Assembly: GCA_945870575.1 (NCBI GenBank)
Contig: CAMBSK010000011.1
Coordinates: 1 to 64,000 of the forward strand
Reading direction: 5' to 3'
From: Bordetella parapertussis
GTDB taxonomy: Bacteria; Pseudomonadota; Gammaproteobacteria; Burkholderiales; Burkholderiaceae_C
Length of the DNA stretch: 64,000 bases
Of this stretch, positions 19,707 to 28,990 are shown in pieces. The notes below the pieces were generated by a model. The model did no database searches. It saw nothing but the letters and a program-made list of their open reading frames with translations, and was not told where the DNA came from. The first letter of the stretch is position 1. Every line of letters begins with the position of its first letter. Made by a program: the position numbers and the translations under genes.

Positions 19707-21326
19707 TCAGGTCTTTTTGTCGCCGCCGGACGCAGGCTTGCCGGCAGCAGCATCTATGGAGCCGGAGAGATCAACGCCGATCTGGTCACCGATGCTTTTG
19801 AGCGCGGGCAATTGCAAAGCCATGCCCAGAATACTGTCCATCACCTGTGTCACAGGTGGTTTGCCTGCGCCACCATCGACAGAGCCACCGGGGCCGGGGC
19901 CGCCAGCGCCATTGGTAGCGCCGAATCCGCTGACATGGTTGATGCGTATGCTGTCGATTTTTTCGATAGGCTTCATCATGTGTGACATGATTTCTGGCAA
20001 GCGGTCCAGGCGGTATTGCTCCAGTTTCATATGTAACACCGGGGTGCTGAGCGCATTTTCAGCCTCAATCAGCGCACGCGAACCTTCGGACTCGGCGAGC
20101 ATGCGGGCTTTTTCAGCAGCCGCGCGGGTGTGTGTGGCTTCTGCTTCCGCCTTGGCGCGCTTGAGCAAAACCACCACCTCTGTAGCCGCATTGGCTTCAG
20201 CCACTTCACCGGCTTCCTTGACGCGCTTTACAGCCATTTCAAGAGAGCGATCAGCGACGGCGCGCTCGCGGTCAGTCTGCACTTTTTCCTGCGCCAGAAT
20301 CACTTCGGTGCGAGCTAACTCAGCAGCTGCTTGAGCGTGCGCTTCTTCAGCCTGCTTGGCCGACAAAGTGATGGAGCTTTCCAGTTTGCGCACTTCTGAG
20401 CTCAACTGAGCTTCGATTTCGGATTTGCGCAATTCACGTTGTTTTTCGATCTCGCGCATGCGGGTCTCCTGCTCACGACTGATTCGTGCCGCCTCTGAGG
20501 CCGCCTGCGACTCTTCACGCGAACGTGCTGTTTCAGCGTCGCTTTGCGACTTGATTTTTTCGATCTCAAGGCGCTGGCTGATCTGCGCTTCTTCCTCTTG
20601 CTGATTCAACAACAAGCGCTGTTTGGTGGCATCAAGTTGCGTCTGGCGCACTGAGATATCCGCCTCGGCTTCAATTTGCACACGTTTTTTGCGGTTGACC
20701 GCAATGATTTCAGCCAGGCGGCGCATACCGACTGAGTTGAAAGCATTGTTTTCATCAAGCGCGGAAAAAGAAGTTTGGTCCAATCGGGTCAAGGACACAG
20801 AGTCCAGCACCACGCCGTTTTCCGCCAAATTGCCTTTTAGCAAAGCGGAAATATCAGCGACGAACTGCGAGCGCTTTTCATGGATCTGGTCCATGGTGCG
20901 GCTGGCGGCAATCGCTTGAACCGCATCAATAAAACGGCCTTCAAGCAGGTTACGCATTCCATCGGGATTGAATGCTTTGGAGCCCAGCGACTGGGCAGCT
21001 GTAGCCACGCCTTCGATAGTGGGTTGAACCCGCACATAAAATTCGAGTTCGGCATCGACCCGCATGCGATCTTCTGTGATCAGAGATTTTTCAGCCACCC
21101 TGCGTACTTCAACGCGTATGGTGCGCAAATTGATCTCGTCAATTTTGTGAAGAAAAGGCAATGACAGGCAACCGCCTGAAATAAGCGTCTTCTGTCCGCC
21201 GAAACCGGTGCGGATGATGGCAACGTCACGACTGGACTTGCGGTAGAAATGATTCAAAAAAGTGACCAGCGCCGCTATCACGACAACCAGAACCACCACC
21301 CCAAACAGCCAGGCCAGCACAATCAT
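19707..21326 (-). CDS. Flotillin-like (band 7/SPFH) membrane protein, YqiK type
   Basis: A 539-residue protein with one N-terminal membrane segment (residues 3-25), an SPFH/band 7 domain (about 30-220, with FVADISALLKGNLAENGVVLDSV), and a very long Ala/Glu/Arg-rich coiled coil (about 220-430). A Gly-rich hinge near 470 is followed by a short C-terminal helix. This layout is that of flotillins that scaffold membrane microdomains. It lies 79 bp upstream of the amide-binding-protein gene on the same strand; co-transcription is possible but not required. NfeD-type partners are not adjacent. Confidence 0.85.
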   Translation of the reverse strand: MIVLAWLFGVVVLVVVIAALVTFLNHFYRKSSRDVAIIRTGFGGQKTLISGGCLSLPFLHKIDEINLRTIRVEVRRVAEKSLITEDRMRVDAELEFYVRVQPTIEGVATAAQSLGSKAFNPDGMRNLLEGRFIDAVQAIAASRTMDQIHEKRSQFVADISALLKGNLAENGVVLDSVSLTRLDQTSFSALDENNAFNSVGMRRLAEIIAVNRKKRVQIEAEADISVRQTQLDATKQRLLLNQQEEEAQISQRLEIEKIKSQSDAETARSREESQAASEAARISREQETRMREIEKQRELRKSEIEAQLSSEVRKLESSITLSAKQAEEAHAQAAAELARTEVILAQEKVQTDRERAVADRSLEMAVKRVKEAGEVAEANAATEVVVLLKRAKAEAEATHTRAAAEKARMLAESEGSRALIEAENALSTPVLHMKLEQYRLDRLPEIMSHMMKPIEKIDSIRINHVSGFGATNGAGGPGPGGSVDGGAGKPPVTQVMDSILGMALQLPALKSIGDQIGVDLSGSIDAAAGKPASGGDKKT

Positions 21327-21683
21327 GAAAAATCTCCCGGGACGATAAGTAACCCAAAAAAATTCATTCTAGTTTTATTCTGGCGGCGCTGTCTACGTAA
21401 TAGCCCTGTGAATTCAATAGGTAGCATTTCTTGTGTTTTTTAACGGCCATTGAGGAAAAACGCACAGACATGGCGCCCCTTACCATCTGCATGACGCACT
21501 AAGGCAAGAGCGAATTTCTCAGACTGAGACAGGGCTTTGAAACACCGGGCAATCACTGGCTTGATCGCAGTCTGATGAACGCAGGCCTTACATTCAAGGT
21601 CATGCTTTGTGTCGACAGTAGGCTAAAAATAAAGCGCAAGAAACCATTACCTATCAATCATTCAACAACAACGGGAGAACACC
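21327..21683. other. 357-bp intergenic region
   Basis: This stretch separates the divergent flotillin-like and CMD-family genes. I see no open frame with a convincing ribosome binding site, no RNA gene and no clear terminator. It ends in a GGGAG ribosome binding site 8 bp before the ATG at 21684. It presumably holds the two divergent promoters. Confidence 0.5.
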
Positions 21684-22061
21684 ATGGACAGCCATTCTTT
21701 TGAAAAGGGCTTGAAAACCCGCCGCGAAGTGCTGGGCGCAGAGTACGTCGACACCTCATTGAAAAATGCTGACGACTTCAATATGCCTATGCAAGAACTC
21801 GTCACCCAGTACTGCTGGGACGAGATCTGGAACCGCCCAGGGCTGGATAGGCGCACCCGCAGCATCATCAACCTGGCCATGCTGACCGCTTTGAACCGCC
21901 CGCATGAACTCAAACTGCATGTGCGCGGCGCCGTCAACAACGGACTGAGCAAAGAGGAAATCTCCGAAATCTTTCTGCAAACCGCTATTTACTGCGGTGT
22001 ACCGGCGGCCATCGACAGCTTCCGGGGCGCCAAGGAAGTGTTCAAAGAGATGGGGATTTGA
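21684..22061 (+). CDS. Carboxymuconolactone decarboxylase (CMD) family protein
   Basis: A 125-residue protein of the CMD/AhpD-like superfamily. It resembles PcaC: GLKTRREVLGAEYVDTSL at residues 6-23, WDEIWNRPGLDRRTRSIINLAML, then HELKLHVRGAVNNGLSKEEISEIFLQTAIYCGVPAAIDS. PcaC decarboxylates 4-carboxymuconolactone in protocatechuate breakdown, but no other pca gene is nearby. There is no CxxC pair, so it is not an AhpD-type peroxidase. Its stop overlaps the start of the dehydrogenase gene, so the two are probably translated together and may serve one pathway. Confidence 0.83.
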   Translation: MDSHSFEKGLKTRREVLGAEYVDTSLKNADDFNMPMQELVTQYCWDEIWNRPGLDRRTRSIINLAMLTALNRPHELKLHVRGAVNNGLSKEEISEIFLQTAIYCGVPAAIDSFRGAKEVFKEMGI

Positions 22062-22948
22062 GCTTGAGCGCGCCTGTCATTGCCTTCATAGGCCTGGGTC
22101 AAATGGGACTGCCCATGGTTGGCAATCTGCTGCGCGCTGGACATAAGGTGCAGGCTTTTGACCTGAACCCGCATGCCGCCGATGCTTTGCAAAGCGAAGC
22201 TTTGTTCAGCCGGGCCGACTCGGCCGCCGCCACACTGACGCAAGCGGATATCGTCATTTTGATGCTGCCCGACAGCAAAGTTGTCGACGATTTGCTGTGG
22301 AACGGCGCGCCTTCGCTGGCTGATGTGTTGACGCCTTCGCAGATTCTGATCGACATGGGTTCGTCGGATCCGGTGAGGTCGCGGGATAACTTCGACAAAC
22401 TGGCGGCCAAAGGGATTGCCTTTGTCGATGCGCCTGTATCAGGCGGTGTGAAACGCGCAGTTGACGGTAGCCTCTCCATCATGATCGGCGGCGAAACTTC
22501 CGCCGTTGATAAAGTGCGCCCGGTGCTGCAAGCCATGGGCAAAAATCTGGTGCACCTGGGTGCCGCCGGTGCCGGTCACGCGGTCAAGGCTTTAAATAAC
22601 TATGTCTCAGCCTCAGGATTGCTGGCTGTCAGCGAAGCCCTGGCTGCGGCAGAACAGTTCGGCATAGACCCGCATCTGGTGAATCAAGTTTTCAATACGT
22701 CCACCGGGCGCAACAACACCACCGATGTGAAAGTTGAGAACTTCATGTTGTCCGGCAGTTTCAATTCCGGCTTTTCGCTGGCTTTGATGCGCAAGGATTT
22801 GCAGACTGCGCTTGGCTTTATTGAACGCATGGGCATACCGGACCACCAAGCCGCCGCTTGTACCCGCACTTGGGTAGACGCTGAAGGAGCATTGAAACCC
22901 GGGGCAGATCACACCGAGATGTACAAGTTCATACGTCACGCCTCTTAA
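22058..22948 (+). CDS. 3-hydroxyisobutyrate dehydrogenase-family oxidoreductase
   Basis: A 296-residue beta-hydroxyacid dehydrogenase. The Rossmann nucleotide-binding motif FIGLGQMGLPMVGNL is at residues 10-24, the substrate-binding signature DAPVSGGVKRA is near residue 128, and the catalytic Lys lies in GAGHAVKALNNY near residue 175. Family members oxidise 3-hydroxyisobutyrate or L-threonate, or reduce tartronate semialdehyde; the substrate cannot be told. The most likely start is TTG at 22058, overlapping the previous TGA by 4 bp; a second TTG lies two codons later. Confidence 0.88.
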   Translation: MSLSAPVIAFIGLGQMGLPMVGNLLRAGHKVQAFDLNPHAADALQSEALFSRADSAAATLTQADIVILMLPDSKVVDDLLWNGAPSLADVLTPSQILIDMGSSDPVRSRDNFDKLAAKGIAFVDAPVSGGVKRAVDGSLSIMIGGETSAVDKVRPVLQAMGKNLVHLGAAGAGHAVKALNNYVSASGLLAVSEALAAAEQFGIDPHLVNQVFNTSTGRNNTTDVKVENFMLSGSFNSGFSLALMRKDLQTALGFIERMGIPDHQAAACTRTWVDAEGALKPGADHTEMYKFIRHAS

Positions 22949-22976
22949 TGCTTTTGCGCAAACGCTTTTCTTGAAC

Positions 22977-23360
22977 ATGTCAATGCTTGACACTATCCGC
23001 CAATGGGCACGCCGCATCAAACAAGATGCGGTGATGTTGTGGTTTGCATGTCGCGATCCGCGAACCCCGTGGCTTCCGAAAATCATTTGCATGCTTGCGG
23101 TCGCCTATGCCTTAAGCCCTATCGATCTGATCCCCGACTTCATTCCGGTGCTGGGTTACCTGGACGACGCCATTCTTTTACCCGCCATGGTCTGGCTGGC
23201 GGTGAAATTGCTGCCAGCTGTAGTGGTCAGCGACTGCCGCGCTGAGGCCGCCGAATGGATGCAACACAATGAACGCAAGCCGGTCAGTCGCTGGGGGGTT
23301 GTGTTTGTACTATTGGTTTGGAGTCTGGCGCTGCTGCTGTTGGCCTGGTGGTGGTTCTGA
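22977..23360 (+). CDS. YkvA family (DUF1232) membrane protein
   Basis: A protein of about 127 residues with the DUF1232 signature KIICMLAVAYALSPIDLIPDFIPVLGYLDDA (long motif at about residues 35-65), which is diagnostic for this family. It has two membrane segments in the DUF1232 part and a third at the C-terminus (VVFVLLVWSLALLLLAWWWF). Function is unknown in the family. I chose ATG 22977; TTG 22971 is also in frame. It follows the dehydrogenase gene closely. Confidence 0.85.
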   Translation: MSMLDTIRQWARRIKQDAVMLWFACRDPRTPWLPKIICMLAVAYALSPIDLIPDFIPVLGYLDDAILLPAMVWLAVKLLPAVVVSDCRAEAAEWMQHNERKPVSRWGVVFVLLVWSLALLLLAWWWF

Positions 23361-23452
23361 TGGCTTGTTGTCATCAAATCCAAAGCAGACTTTGAGCCTG
23401 CTGCATCGCTAAGCCATACAATTTTGCTCACGCTGCAAGCAGCGAATAGAAA

Positions 23453-24040
23453 GTGATTTTGGAATCCTTGCTTATTTCCACCGGGGTGGTGGCACTTGCC
23501 GAAATCGGCGATAAAACCCAATTACTGGCCTTTATTCTGGCTGCGCGTTTTAAAAAACCGCTTTCCATCATTGCAGGCATTCTGGTGGCCACTTTGTTTA
23601 ACCACGGGCTTGCAGGTGCATTGGGCGCCTGGATCACCGCCATGGTCGATCCGTCGATTCTGCGTTGGGTCCTGGGTGTGTCATTCATTGCCATGGCGGT
23701 GTGGACGCTGATCCCCGACAAAATCGAAGAAGAAGAAACCGAGGTGGCACTGAAACTCGGCGTGTTTGGCGCGACATTGGTCACGTTCTTTCTGGCCGAG
23801 ATGGGCGATAAAACACAAATTGCCACGGTGGCGCTGGCAGCGCATTACCCTTACCCGCTGATGGTGGTGGCAGGCACCACGCTGGGCATGTTGATTGCCG
23901 ATGTGCCTGCGGTTTTTATCGGCGACAAACTGGCTGACCGCATTCCTATGAAACTGGTGCACCGTATTGCTGCCGCCATTTTTGCGGGCTTGGGCGTAGC
24001 GACTTTGCTGGGCGCAGGTCAAAACTTGATGGCTTATTGA
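23453..24040 (+). CDS. TMEM165/GDT1-family cation exporter
   Basis: A 195-residue inner-membrane protein with two homologous halves, each carrying the family signature: AEIGDKTQ near residue 16 and AEMGDKTQ near residue 117. Six hydrophobic segments are visible, with an acidic linker (DKIEEEETE) between halves. Family members export Mn2+ or Ca2+ (for example Vibrio MneA). The start is GTG at 23453, preceded by GAAAG. No yybP-ykoY manganese riboswitch is recognisable in the 90-bp leader. Confidence 0.88.
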   Translation: MILESLLISTGVVALAEIGDKTQLLAFILAARFKKPLSIIAGILVATLFNHGLAGALGAWITAMVDPSILRWVLGVSFIAMAVWTLIPDKIEEEETEVALKLGVFGATLVTFFLAEMGDKTQIATVALAAHYPYPLMVVAGTTLGMLIADVPAVFIGDKLADRIPMKLVHRIAAAIFAGLGVATLLGAGQNLMAY

Positions 24041-24996
24041 TCCGGGTGCCTGGTACAACTTCTGAACACTTCCGAGTACATGCGCAAACGCTCACGGCTG
24101 GGCATTTGCGTGTCTGAAATCAAATCGGCGATATCGCCGGTAAGCTGCAAAAACTCCGGATTGCAATGGTGTTTGATGCTGTTGGTGTAAATGGTTTTAG
24201 GCTGCCACTGGTTTTCGCGCATTAAAAATGCATAGTGAACCAACTCGTGCCCCAGCGCCCAATTCACCATAGAGCGGCTCCAAGCTTGTAAAGTGCGCGG
24301 CGACACATTGATTTGCAATGCATTGCCGGGCTGGTCTTCAGACGGAAATTCAAACACCATGCGCGCGCTGGTAGGTAAGGCCGGCTGAATAACCAAACGC
24401 GGCAAAGGCGCATCCGCTGGTGCGCCAGTTTTGGATTTGACAAAACGCCAGATCAGTCCCAGCGCTTGACTGTCAAAGGCCTTGTCAGTCAGCGGTGCTG
24501 CTACTGCAGTGATATTTTCCGCATTGGAATAGTCGACTTCCAGTTGTCTGACCTTCAGCTCGGCGAACCTGAAATTCAACATGCAGACTTCGAGATCCAG
24601 ACTCAGCGGTGGCACCATGACATTGTTATGCGCCGCCAGATTGGCCTGCATTTGCTGACTGAAGTCGCGGCTGAATACAGCCTGGCGCTCAACCGCTTCG
24701 CGTTCTGTGACACCGCTTTTGATGCTCAAAAAATAACCGATACGGGCATACATATCGCTGTGCGATAAATACGCATTAGCGCTACGGCGCTGCTCTTCGT
24801 GCACAGGGTTGGCGGCGAAGTAATGGCCTATGGTCTCGAACATGGTGGCGCAACGGCTGGCCACATACGCGAGTTCAGTTTTTTCCTCTTTCCAGTCCGG
24901 ATGCTCAAGGGTCCAGTTGTGCAACCTGGACAAGTCCTGGGCCTGCGATGTCTTACACACACAGAACAATGAAATAAAAAATACCCGCAGCCACAT
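24034..24996 (-). CDS. Secreted protein with HExxH zinc-protease-like motif, unknown family
   Basis: A protein of about 320 residues with a Sec signal (cleavage near AQA/QD around residue 19). It contains one HELVHY motif (H250, E251, H254) embedded in a context typical of zincins (MVNWALGHELVHYAF). The N-terminal half is helical with several conserved-looking Cys and Tyr. I do not recognise a named family; zinc-dependent proteolysis is a guess from the motif alone. I chose ATG 24996 because AGGGTGA precedes it; GTG 25005 is also in frame. It converges on the GDT1 gene, overlapping by 7 bp. Confidence 0.65.
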   Translation of the reverse strand: MWLRVFFISLFCVCKTSQAQDLSRLHNWTLEHPDWKEEKTELAYVASRCATMFETIGHYFAANPVHEEQRRSANAYLSHSDMYARIGYFLSIKSGVTEREAVERQAVFSRDFSQQMQANLAAHNNVMVPPLSLDLEVCMLNFRFAELKVRQLEVDYSNAENITAVAAPLTDKAFDSQALGLIWRFVKSKTGAPADAPLPRLVIQPALPTSARMVFEFPSEDQPGNALQINVSPRTLQAWSRSMVNWALGHELVHYAFLMRENQWQPKTIYTNSIKHHCNPEFLQLTGDIADLISDTQMPSRERLRMYSEVFRSCTRHPDQ

Positions 24997-25090
24997 GCAC
25001 GTCACCCTGTTTTGTTAAAGGCATATTAATGCAGCCCGGGGCTATTCGCCTATGCTGCATCAATGCACCCGTGGCGCAGGGGTATTCAAG

Positions 25091-26188
25091 TCAGCGCTCG
25101 TCGTAACTCACAGTGACTGCATCGCTGGTGGGGCGCGACTGACATGAAAGTACAAAGCCTTGTCTGGTTTCCCATCCTTCCAGCGTGAAGTTTTTTTCCA
25201 TGGCCACGCTGCCTTGCATCACCTTGGCGCGACAGGTACAGCACACACCGCCGCGGCAGGAGTACGGCAGGTCTAAACCCGCGGCTAAACCGACATCAAG
25301 AATTTTTTGCTCTGGCGTCATGTGCAGATTGTGTTGCTTGCCGTCCAGAATCAAGGTCAAGGCTACGCTGGCAGCTGAGTGCTGCTGCATTTCAGTGGAA
25401 CCCGCAGGCAAAGCTTTACGCTCTGGTTGATCAGCAGAAGCAAAGCGCTCACTGTGTATTCGTTCTGCCGCTACACCGGCTTGCAACAAGGCGCGGCAAG
25501 TGTCATCCATCATGCTGACCGGGCCGCAGACAAACACTTCCTCCAGGCTCTGCGGCGGCAACAGCGTTTGCAGCAAGGCCGTGACCTTGGCGGCGTCCAA
25601 ACGCCCTTGCAGCAAATCAATCTCCAGCGCCTGACGCGACAGCACATGCACCAGGGTGATGCGACCGGTATAGCGGTCTTTCAAATCCTGCAAGGCTTCG
25701 TTGAACATGACAGACGCCATGTTGCGGTTACCGTAGACCAGCGTGAAATGCGAATCCGCTTGTTGCTCCAGGCTGCTGCTCATGATGGACAGCAAGGGCG
25801 TGATGCCCGAGCCGCAGGCAAATCCGGCACGGTGTCTGGCCCCGGGTTGTTGCATCACAAAATTGCCAAGTGGCGGCATCACAGACAGCATGTCACCTTC
25901 ATTGAAAAGCTTGACCGCATGGTTTGAAAATACACCGCCTTGAACAGCACGAATGCCTATTTCTATTTCCTTGTGCAAATCCAGGCGACTGCGACTGCTG
26001 CAGATGGAATAACTGCGGCGCAATTCTTTGCCGTCAACGAAAGCTTTCAAGCTCAGGTACTGACCGGGTTGAAAAGCGAACAAGGAATGCAAGGCAGCTG
26101 GAACCGCCAAAGTGACAGCCACCGAACCACCCGCCTCAGGCCGCAGGCGTGCAATACGCAACTCATGGAAACTTAATCGATCAGACAT
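25091..26188 (-). CDS. paaE: 1,2-phenylacetyl-CoA epoxidase reductase subunit PaaE
   Basis: A 365-residue reductase passing electrons from NADPH to the PaaABC oxygenase. Order: FAD-binding ferredoxin reductase domain (RSYSICSS near residue 60), NAD(P)-binding domain (FACGSGITPLLSIMSS near residue 124, EEVFVCGPVSMMD near 216), and a C-terminal plant-type 2Fe-2S domain with CRGGVCCTCRAK (about residue 312) and a final Cys in VLSCQSRP. It is the last visible paa gene, 9 bp after paaD. The ring-opening and beta-oxidation genes are not adjacent. Confidence 0.95.
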   Translation of the reverse strand: MSDRLSFHELRIARLRPEAGGSVAVTLAVPAALHSLFAFQPGQYLSLKAFVDGKELRRSYSICSSRSRLDLHKEIEIGIRAVQGGVFSNHAVKLFNEGDMLSVMPPLGNFVMQQPGARHRAGFACGSGITPLLSIMSSSLEQQADSHFTLVYGNRNMASVMFNEALQDLKDRYTGRITLVHVLSRQALEIDLLQGRLDAAKVTALLQTLLPPQSLEEVFVCGPVSMMDDTCRALLQAGVAAERIHSERFASADQPERKALPAGSTEMQQHSAASVALTLILDGKQHNLHMTPEQKILDVGLAAGLDLPYSCRGGVCCTCRAKVMQGSVAMEKNFTLEGWETRQGFVLSCQSRPTSDAVTVSYDER

Positions 26189-26197
26189 CAGACGGCG

Positions 26198-26773
26198 TCA
26201 ATAAGGTTTGAAATAGTCGAACGGCTCCATGCACGCCAGGCATTTGTACATGGCCTTGCAGGCAGTAGAGCCGAAATGCGATGTTTCTGTGGTCTCAACT
26301 GAGCCGCATTGAGGACAGGCCACTTGCACAGGCGCGCGTTTTTGCACCAGGCGGATGCGGTTTTGCCCGTCAACTGCCGGTTTGCTGTGCGGCGGCGCAA
26401 TGCCATAGGCCAACAACTTGGCTTTGGCTACATCGGTGATCCAGTCGCTGGACCAGGCGGGTGACAAACGTGTGATCACACTAGCCTGCATCCCTGCCTG
26501 TTGCAAGCAGCGGCGCACATCGTCTTGCATTTGTTCCATGGCCGGGCAGCCGTTGTAGGTGGGCGTGATGATGATTTGCAAGCCTTGCGGCTGCCGGTTC
26601 ACCGCACGCAACACGCCGATTTCGCGCAGCGACACCACGGGTATCTCCGGGTCGCAGACAGACTCCAGCAATTGCCAGACAGCGAAATCTGCATGCGCCG
26701 GCGCGGGCAGATGCAAAGGCCCGTCAGGCAAAGCCTCGAGAAATGAAGCCTCAGGCGCTGAGAGGTTCACCAC
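26198..26773 (-). CDS. paaD: 1,2-phenylacetyl-CoA epoxidase subunit PaaD
   Basis: A 191-residue protein with an N-terminal MIP18/DUF59 domain (CDPEIPVVSLREIGVLR; PTYNGCPAMEQM) and a C-terminal zinc-ribbon (CPQCGS and CKAMYKCLAC). PaaD is thought to help mature the iron centres of the complex. The start overlaps the paaC stop by 7 bp. Confidence 0.93.
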   Translation of the reverse strand: MVNLSAPEASFLEALPDGPLHLPAPAHADFAVWQLLESVCDPEIPVVSLREIGVLRAVNRQPQGLQIIITPTYNGCPAMEQMQDDVRRCLQQAGMQASVITRLSPAWSSDWITDVAKAKLLAYGIAPPHSKPAVDGQNRIRLVQKRAPVQVACPQCGSVETTETSHFGSTACKAMYKCLACMEPFDYFKPY

Positions 26774-27534
26774 GTGGCGCCCGGATGTTGCCTGGCCAGG
26801 CTTTGCATCTCGGCCAGTAAATACGACATGTGTTCAGTATGAATGCCGGCCCTGCCCTGGGTGACATAGCCGTCACTTGGCGGCAGCTGCAACCCGGCTT
26901 GTGTCAGCACTTCATGGACAGTGGTTTGCCAAGCTGAATGCAAAACGGTTGTATCGCCCAAAACAGCTTGTGCCGACGGCCATTCGCTCCAGAACTCTTG
27001 TGTGTAAGGCATTAAAAAATCAATCGCTGCCTGAGCTCTGGCATGAGATTCTTCGGTGCCATCGCCAAAGCGCACCAACCAGTCGGCGGCGTGCTGCAAG
27101 TGATACTTAACCTCTTTCAATGATTTGACCGCAATCGCAGCGAGTTGTGCATCCGCATGGTGTTGCAGTTGTTCCCAGACCAGCAGCATGTAGGCGCTGA
27201 ACAAAAAATTGCGGGTGATGGTGATGGCATAGTCGCGCTCGGCACGCGCAGACGGCGCCAGCGCCGTGCTGTGCGGCAATTCAAGCAAGGTGAAATTCAG
27301 AAAGTCCTGCTGATCACGGAAATAAGCCAAGGAGTCTTCAGTGCTGCCATCGTCACGCAACTCAGCGACGTGTTGGTAAAGCAATCTGGCCTGCCCTATC
27401 AAATCGAGTGAGTTGTTGGCCAGGGCCAGGTCTTCTTCCAAAATCGGGCCGTGGCCGCACCACTCGGCGTTGCGTTGTCCGAGTATCAACGCGTTGTCAG
27501 CCAGATGCAGCACAAACTCAGCCGACGCGTTCAC
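26767..27534 (-). CDS. paaC: 1,2-phenylacetyl-CoA epoxidase structural subunit PaaC
   Basis: A 255-residue ferritin-like helical protein. Family segments include LADNALILGQRNAEWCGHGP, LEEDLALANNSLDLIGQARLLY, LKEVKYHLQHAADWLVRFGDGTEES and GRAGIHTEHMSYLLAEMQSLAR. PaaC forms the heterodimer with PaaA and lacks a functional di-iron site in characterised enzymes. The 4-bp overlap with paaB indicates a single operon. Confidence 0.95.
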   Translation of the reverse strand: MNASAEFVLHLADNALILGQRNAEWCGHGPILEEDLALANNSLDLIGQARLLYQHVAELRDDGSTEDSLAYFRDQQDFLNFTLLELPHSTALAPSARAERDYAITITRNFLFSAYMLLVWEQLQHHADAQLAAIAVKSLKEVKYHLQHAADWLVRFGDGTEESHARAQAAIDFLMPYTQEFWSEWPSAQAVLGDTTVLHSAWQTTVHEVLTQAGLQLPPSDGYVTQGRAGIHTEHMSYLLAEMQSLARQHPGATW

Positions 27535-27833
27535 ATGTGCCCCACTTCATCCGGAATGACAAAAAACGTGGGATGGCGGTAGACCTTGTCTTTGGCCGGT
27601 TCAAACAAAGTGTCTTTATCGCCGGGGTCGCTGGCGGTGATGGCGGCAGACGGTATGACCCAGATGCTGACACCTTCCTGGCGACGCGTGTACACATCGC
27701 GCGCCATATGCAATGCCTGCTGCGCGTCGGCGGCGTGCAAACTGCCGCAGTGCTTGTGCTCAATGCCTTGTTTGCTGCGCACAAACACTTCCCACAAAGG
27801 CCATTCATTGGCTATGGATGCAGAAGTGCTCAT
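27531..27833 (-). CDS. paaB: 1,2-phenylacetyl-CoA epoxidase subunit PaaB
   Basis: A 100-residue protein starting with [25 protein letters not shown] and containing [21 protein letters not shown], both characteristic of PaaB, a bridging subunit of the epoxidase complex. Overlaps of 4 bp with paaA and paaC are seen on each side. Confidence 0.95.
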   Translation of the reverse strand: MSTSASIANEWPLWEVFVRSKQGIEHKHCGSLHAADAQQALHMARDVYTRRQEGVSIWVIPSAAITASDPGDKDTLFEPAKDKVYRHPTFFVIPDEVGHM

Positions 27834-28867
27834 GCGGCCTCCTGTTGTTGACGCTGTTGTTGTTTGCGAGCGTAGGCCATGGCGGCGTCACGCACCCACT
27901 GGCCATCCTCGTGCGCTTTGACGCGTGTGGCCAATCGCTCTTTGTTGCACGGGCCGTTACCGTTGACCGTGGCCCAGAATTCGTCCCAGTCAATCTGGCC
28001 GTAATCATGGTGACCGCGCGCTTCGTTCCACTTTAAATTCGGATCGGGCAAGTTAACGCCCAACACAGCCGCTTGCGGCACGGTGGCATCAACAAACTTT
28101 TGTCGCAAGTCGTCATTGCTGACGCGCTTGATACCCCAGCGCATGCCTTGTTTGCTGTTGGTGCTGTCAGCGTCCGGCGGGCCAAACATGGCCAGGCATT
28201 TCCACCACCAGCGGTTGACCGCGTCCTGCACCATGGCTTGTTGCTCAGCCTTGCCTTGCATCATCACCATCAATGACTCGAAGCCCTGGCGCTGGTGAAA
28301 AGATTCTTCTTTGCAAATACGCACCATGGCGCGGGCATACGGGCCGTAACTGCAACGGCACAAAGGAATTTGATTCATGATGGCCGCACCATCAACCAGC
28401 CAGCCGATGACGCCGACATCGGCCCAGGTGAGCGTGGGGTAATTGAAGATGGAACTGTATTTGGCGCGACCGGTATGCAGCGCATCCAACATCTGATCGC
28501 GGCTGGTGCCCAAAGTTTCAGCCGCGCTGTACAAATACAAACCATGGCCGGCTTCATCCTGCACTTTGGCGATCAATATGGCTTTGCGCTTCAAACTGGG
28601 CGCGCGGCTGATCCAGTTGCCTTCGGGCAGCATGCCCACAATTTCGCTGTGAGCGTGCTGGCTGATCTGGCGCACCAAGGTTTTACGGTAGGCCTGCGGC
28701 ATCCAGTCTTTGGGCTCGATCTTGCCGTCGGCGTCTATCACCTCATCAAAACGCATTTGCGCTTTGACCAGCACCTGCTGCTCATGGGCTGACAACACCG
28801 TTTTAATATCGCGGCTGGCGGCCGCTGTGACCGGGCCATCGGGCACATTGAATGACTGTGTGTACAT
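27830..28867 (-). CDS. paaA: 1,2-phenylacetyl-CoA epoxidase catalytic subunit PaaA
   Basis: A 345-residue di-iron oxygenase subunit that epoxidises the ring of phenylacetyl-CoA. The ligands lie in helical segments such as [20 protein letters not shown] and [17 protein letters not shown], with DxxxH/ExxH patterns. It is the first gene of paaABCDE, and its promoter region carries the probable PaaX operator. The pathway works only with PaaK, PaaG, PaaZ and others, which are not in the window. Confidence 0.96.
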   Translation of the reverse strand: MYTQSFNVPDGPVTAAASRDIKTVLSAHEQQVLVKAQMRFDEVIDADGKIEPKDWMPQAYRKTLVRQISQHAHSEIVGMLPEGNWISRAPSLKRKAILIAKVQDEAGHGLYLYSAAETLGTSRDQMLDALHTGRAKYSSIFNYPTLTWADVGVIGWLVDGAAIMNQIPLCRCSYGPYARAMVRICKEESFHQRQGFESLMVMMQGKAEQQAMVQDAVNRWWWKCLAMFGPPDADSTNSKQGMRWGIKRVSNDDLRQKFVDATVPQAAVLGVNLPDPNLKWNEARGHHDYGQIDWDEFWATVNGNGPCNKERLATRVKAHEDGQWVRDAAMAYARKQQQRQQQEAA

Positions 28868-28900
28868 GCTTCACCTCGTTGTAGGTGGGCGCATCTTAAC

Positions 28901-28940
28901 TGATACATAAAAACAGTCAAATCACATTTATTTTGTATCA
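28901..28940. promoter_or_regulatory. Probable PaaX operator between paaA and paaX
   Basis: The inverted repeat TGATAC-N28-GTATCA lies between the divergent paaA and paaX starts. The E. coli PaaX operator has a very similar form, TGATTC-N27-GAATCA, so this is most likely where PaaX binds and is released by phenylacetyl-CoA. The AT-rich spacer probably also holds the promoter elements. Assignment rests on position and similarity of the half sites. Confidence 0.7.
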
Positions 28941-28990
28941 TTTCATGAGACCATGCCGTCTGCCGTCCACAGCTTTCACCCTTTTGACCC

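Noticed and set aside
23361..23452. yybP-ykoY manganese riboswitch before the GDT1-family gene
   Set aside because: The 92-bp leader lacks the conserved paired loops of this riboswitch on inspection.
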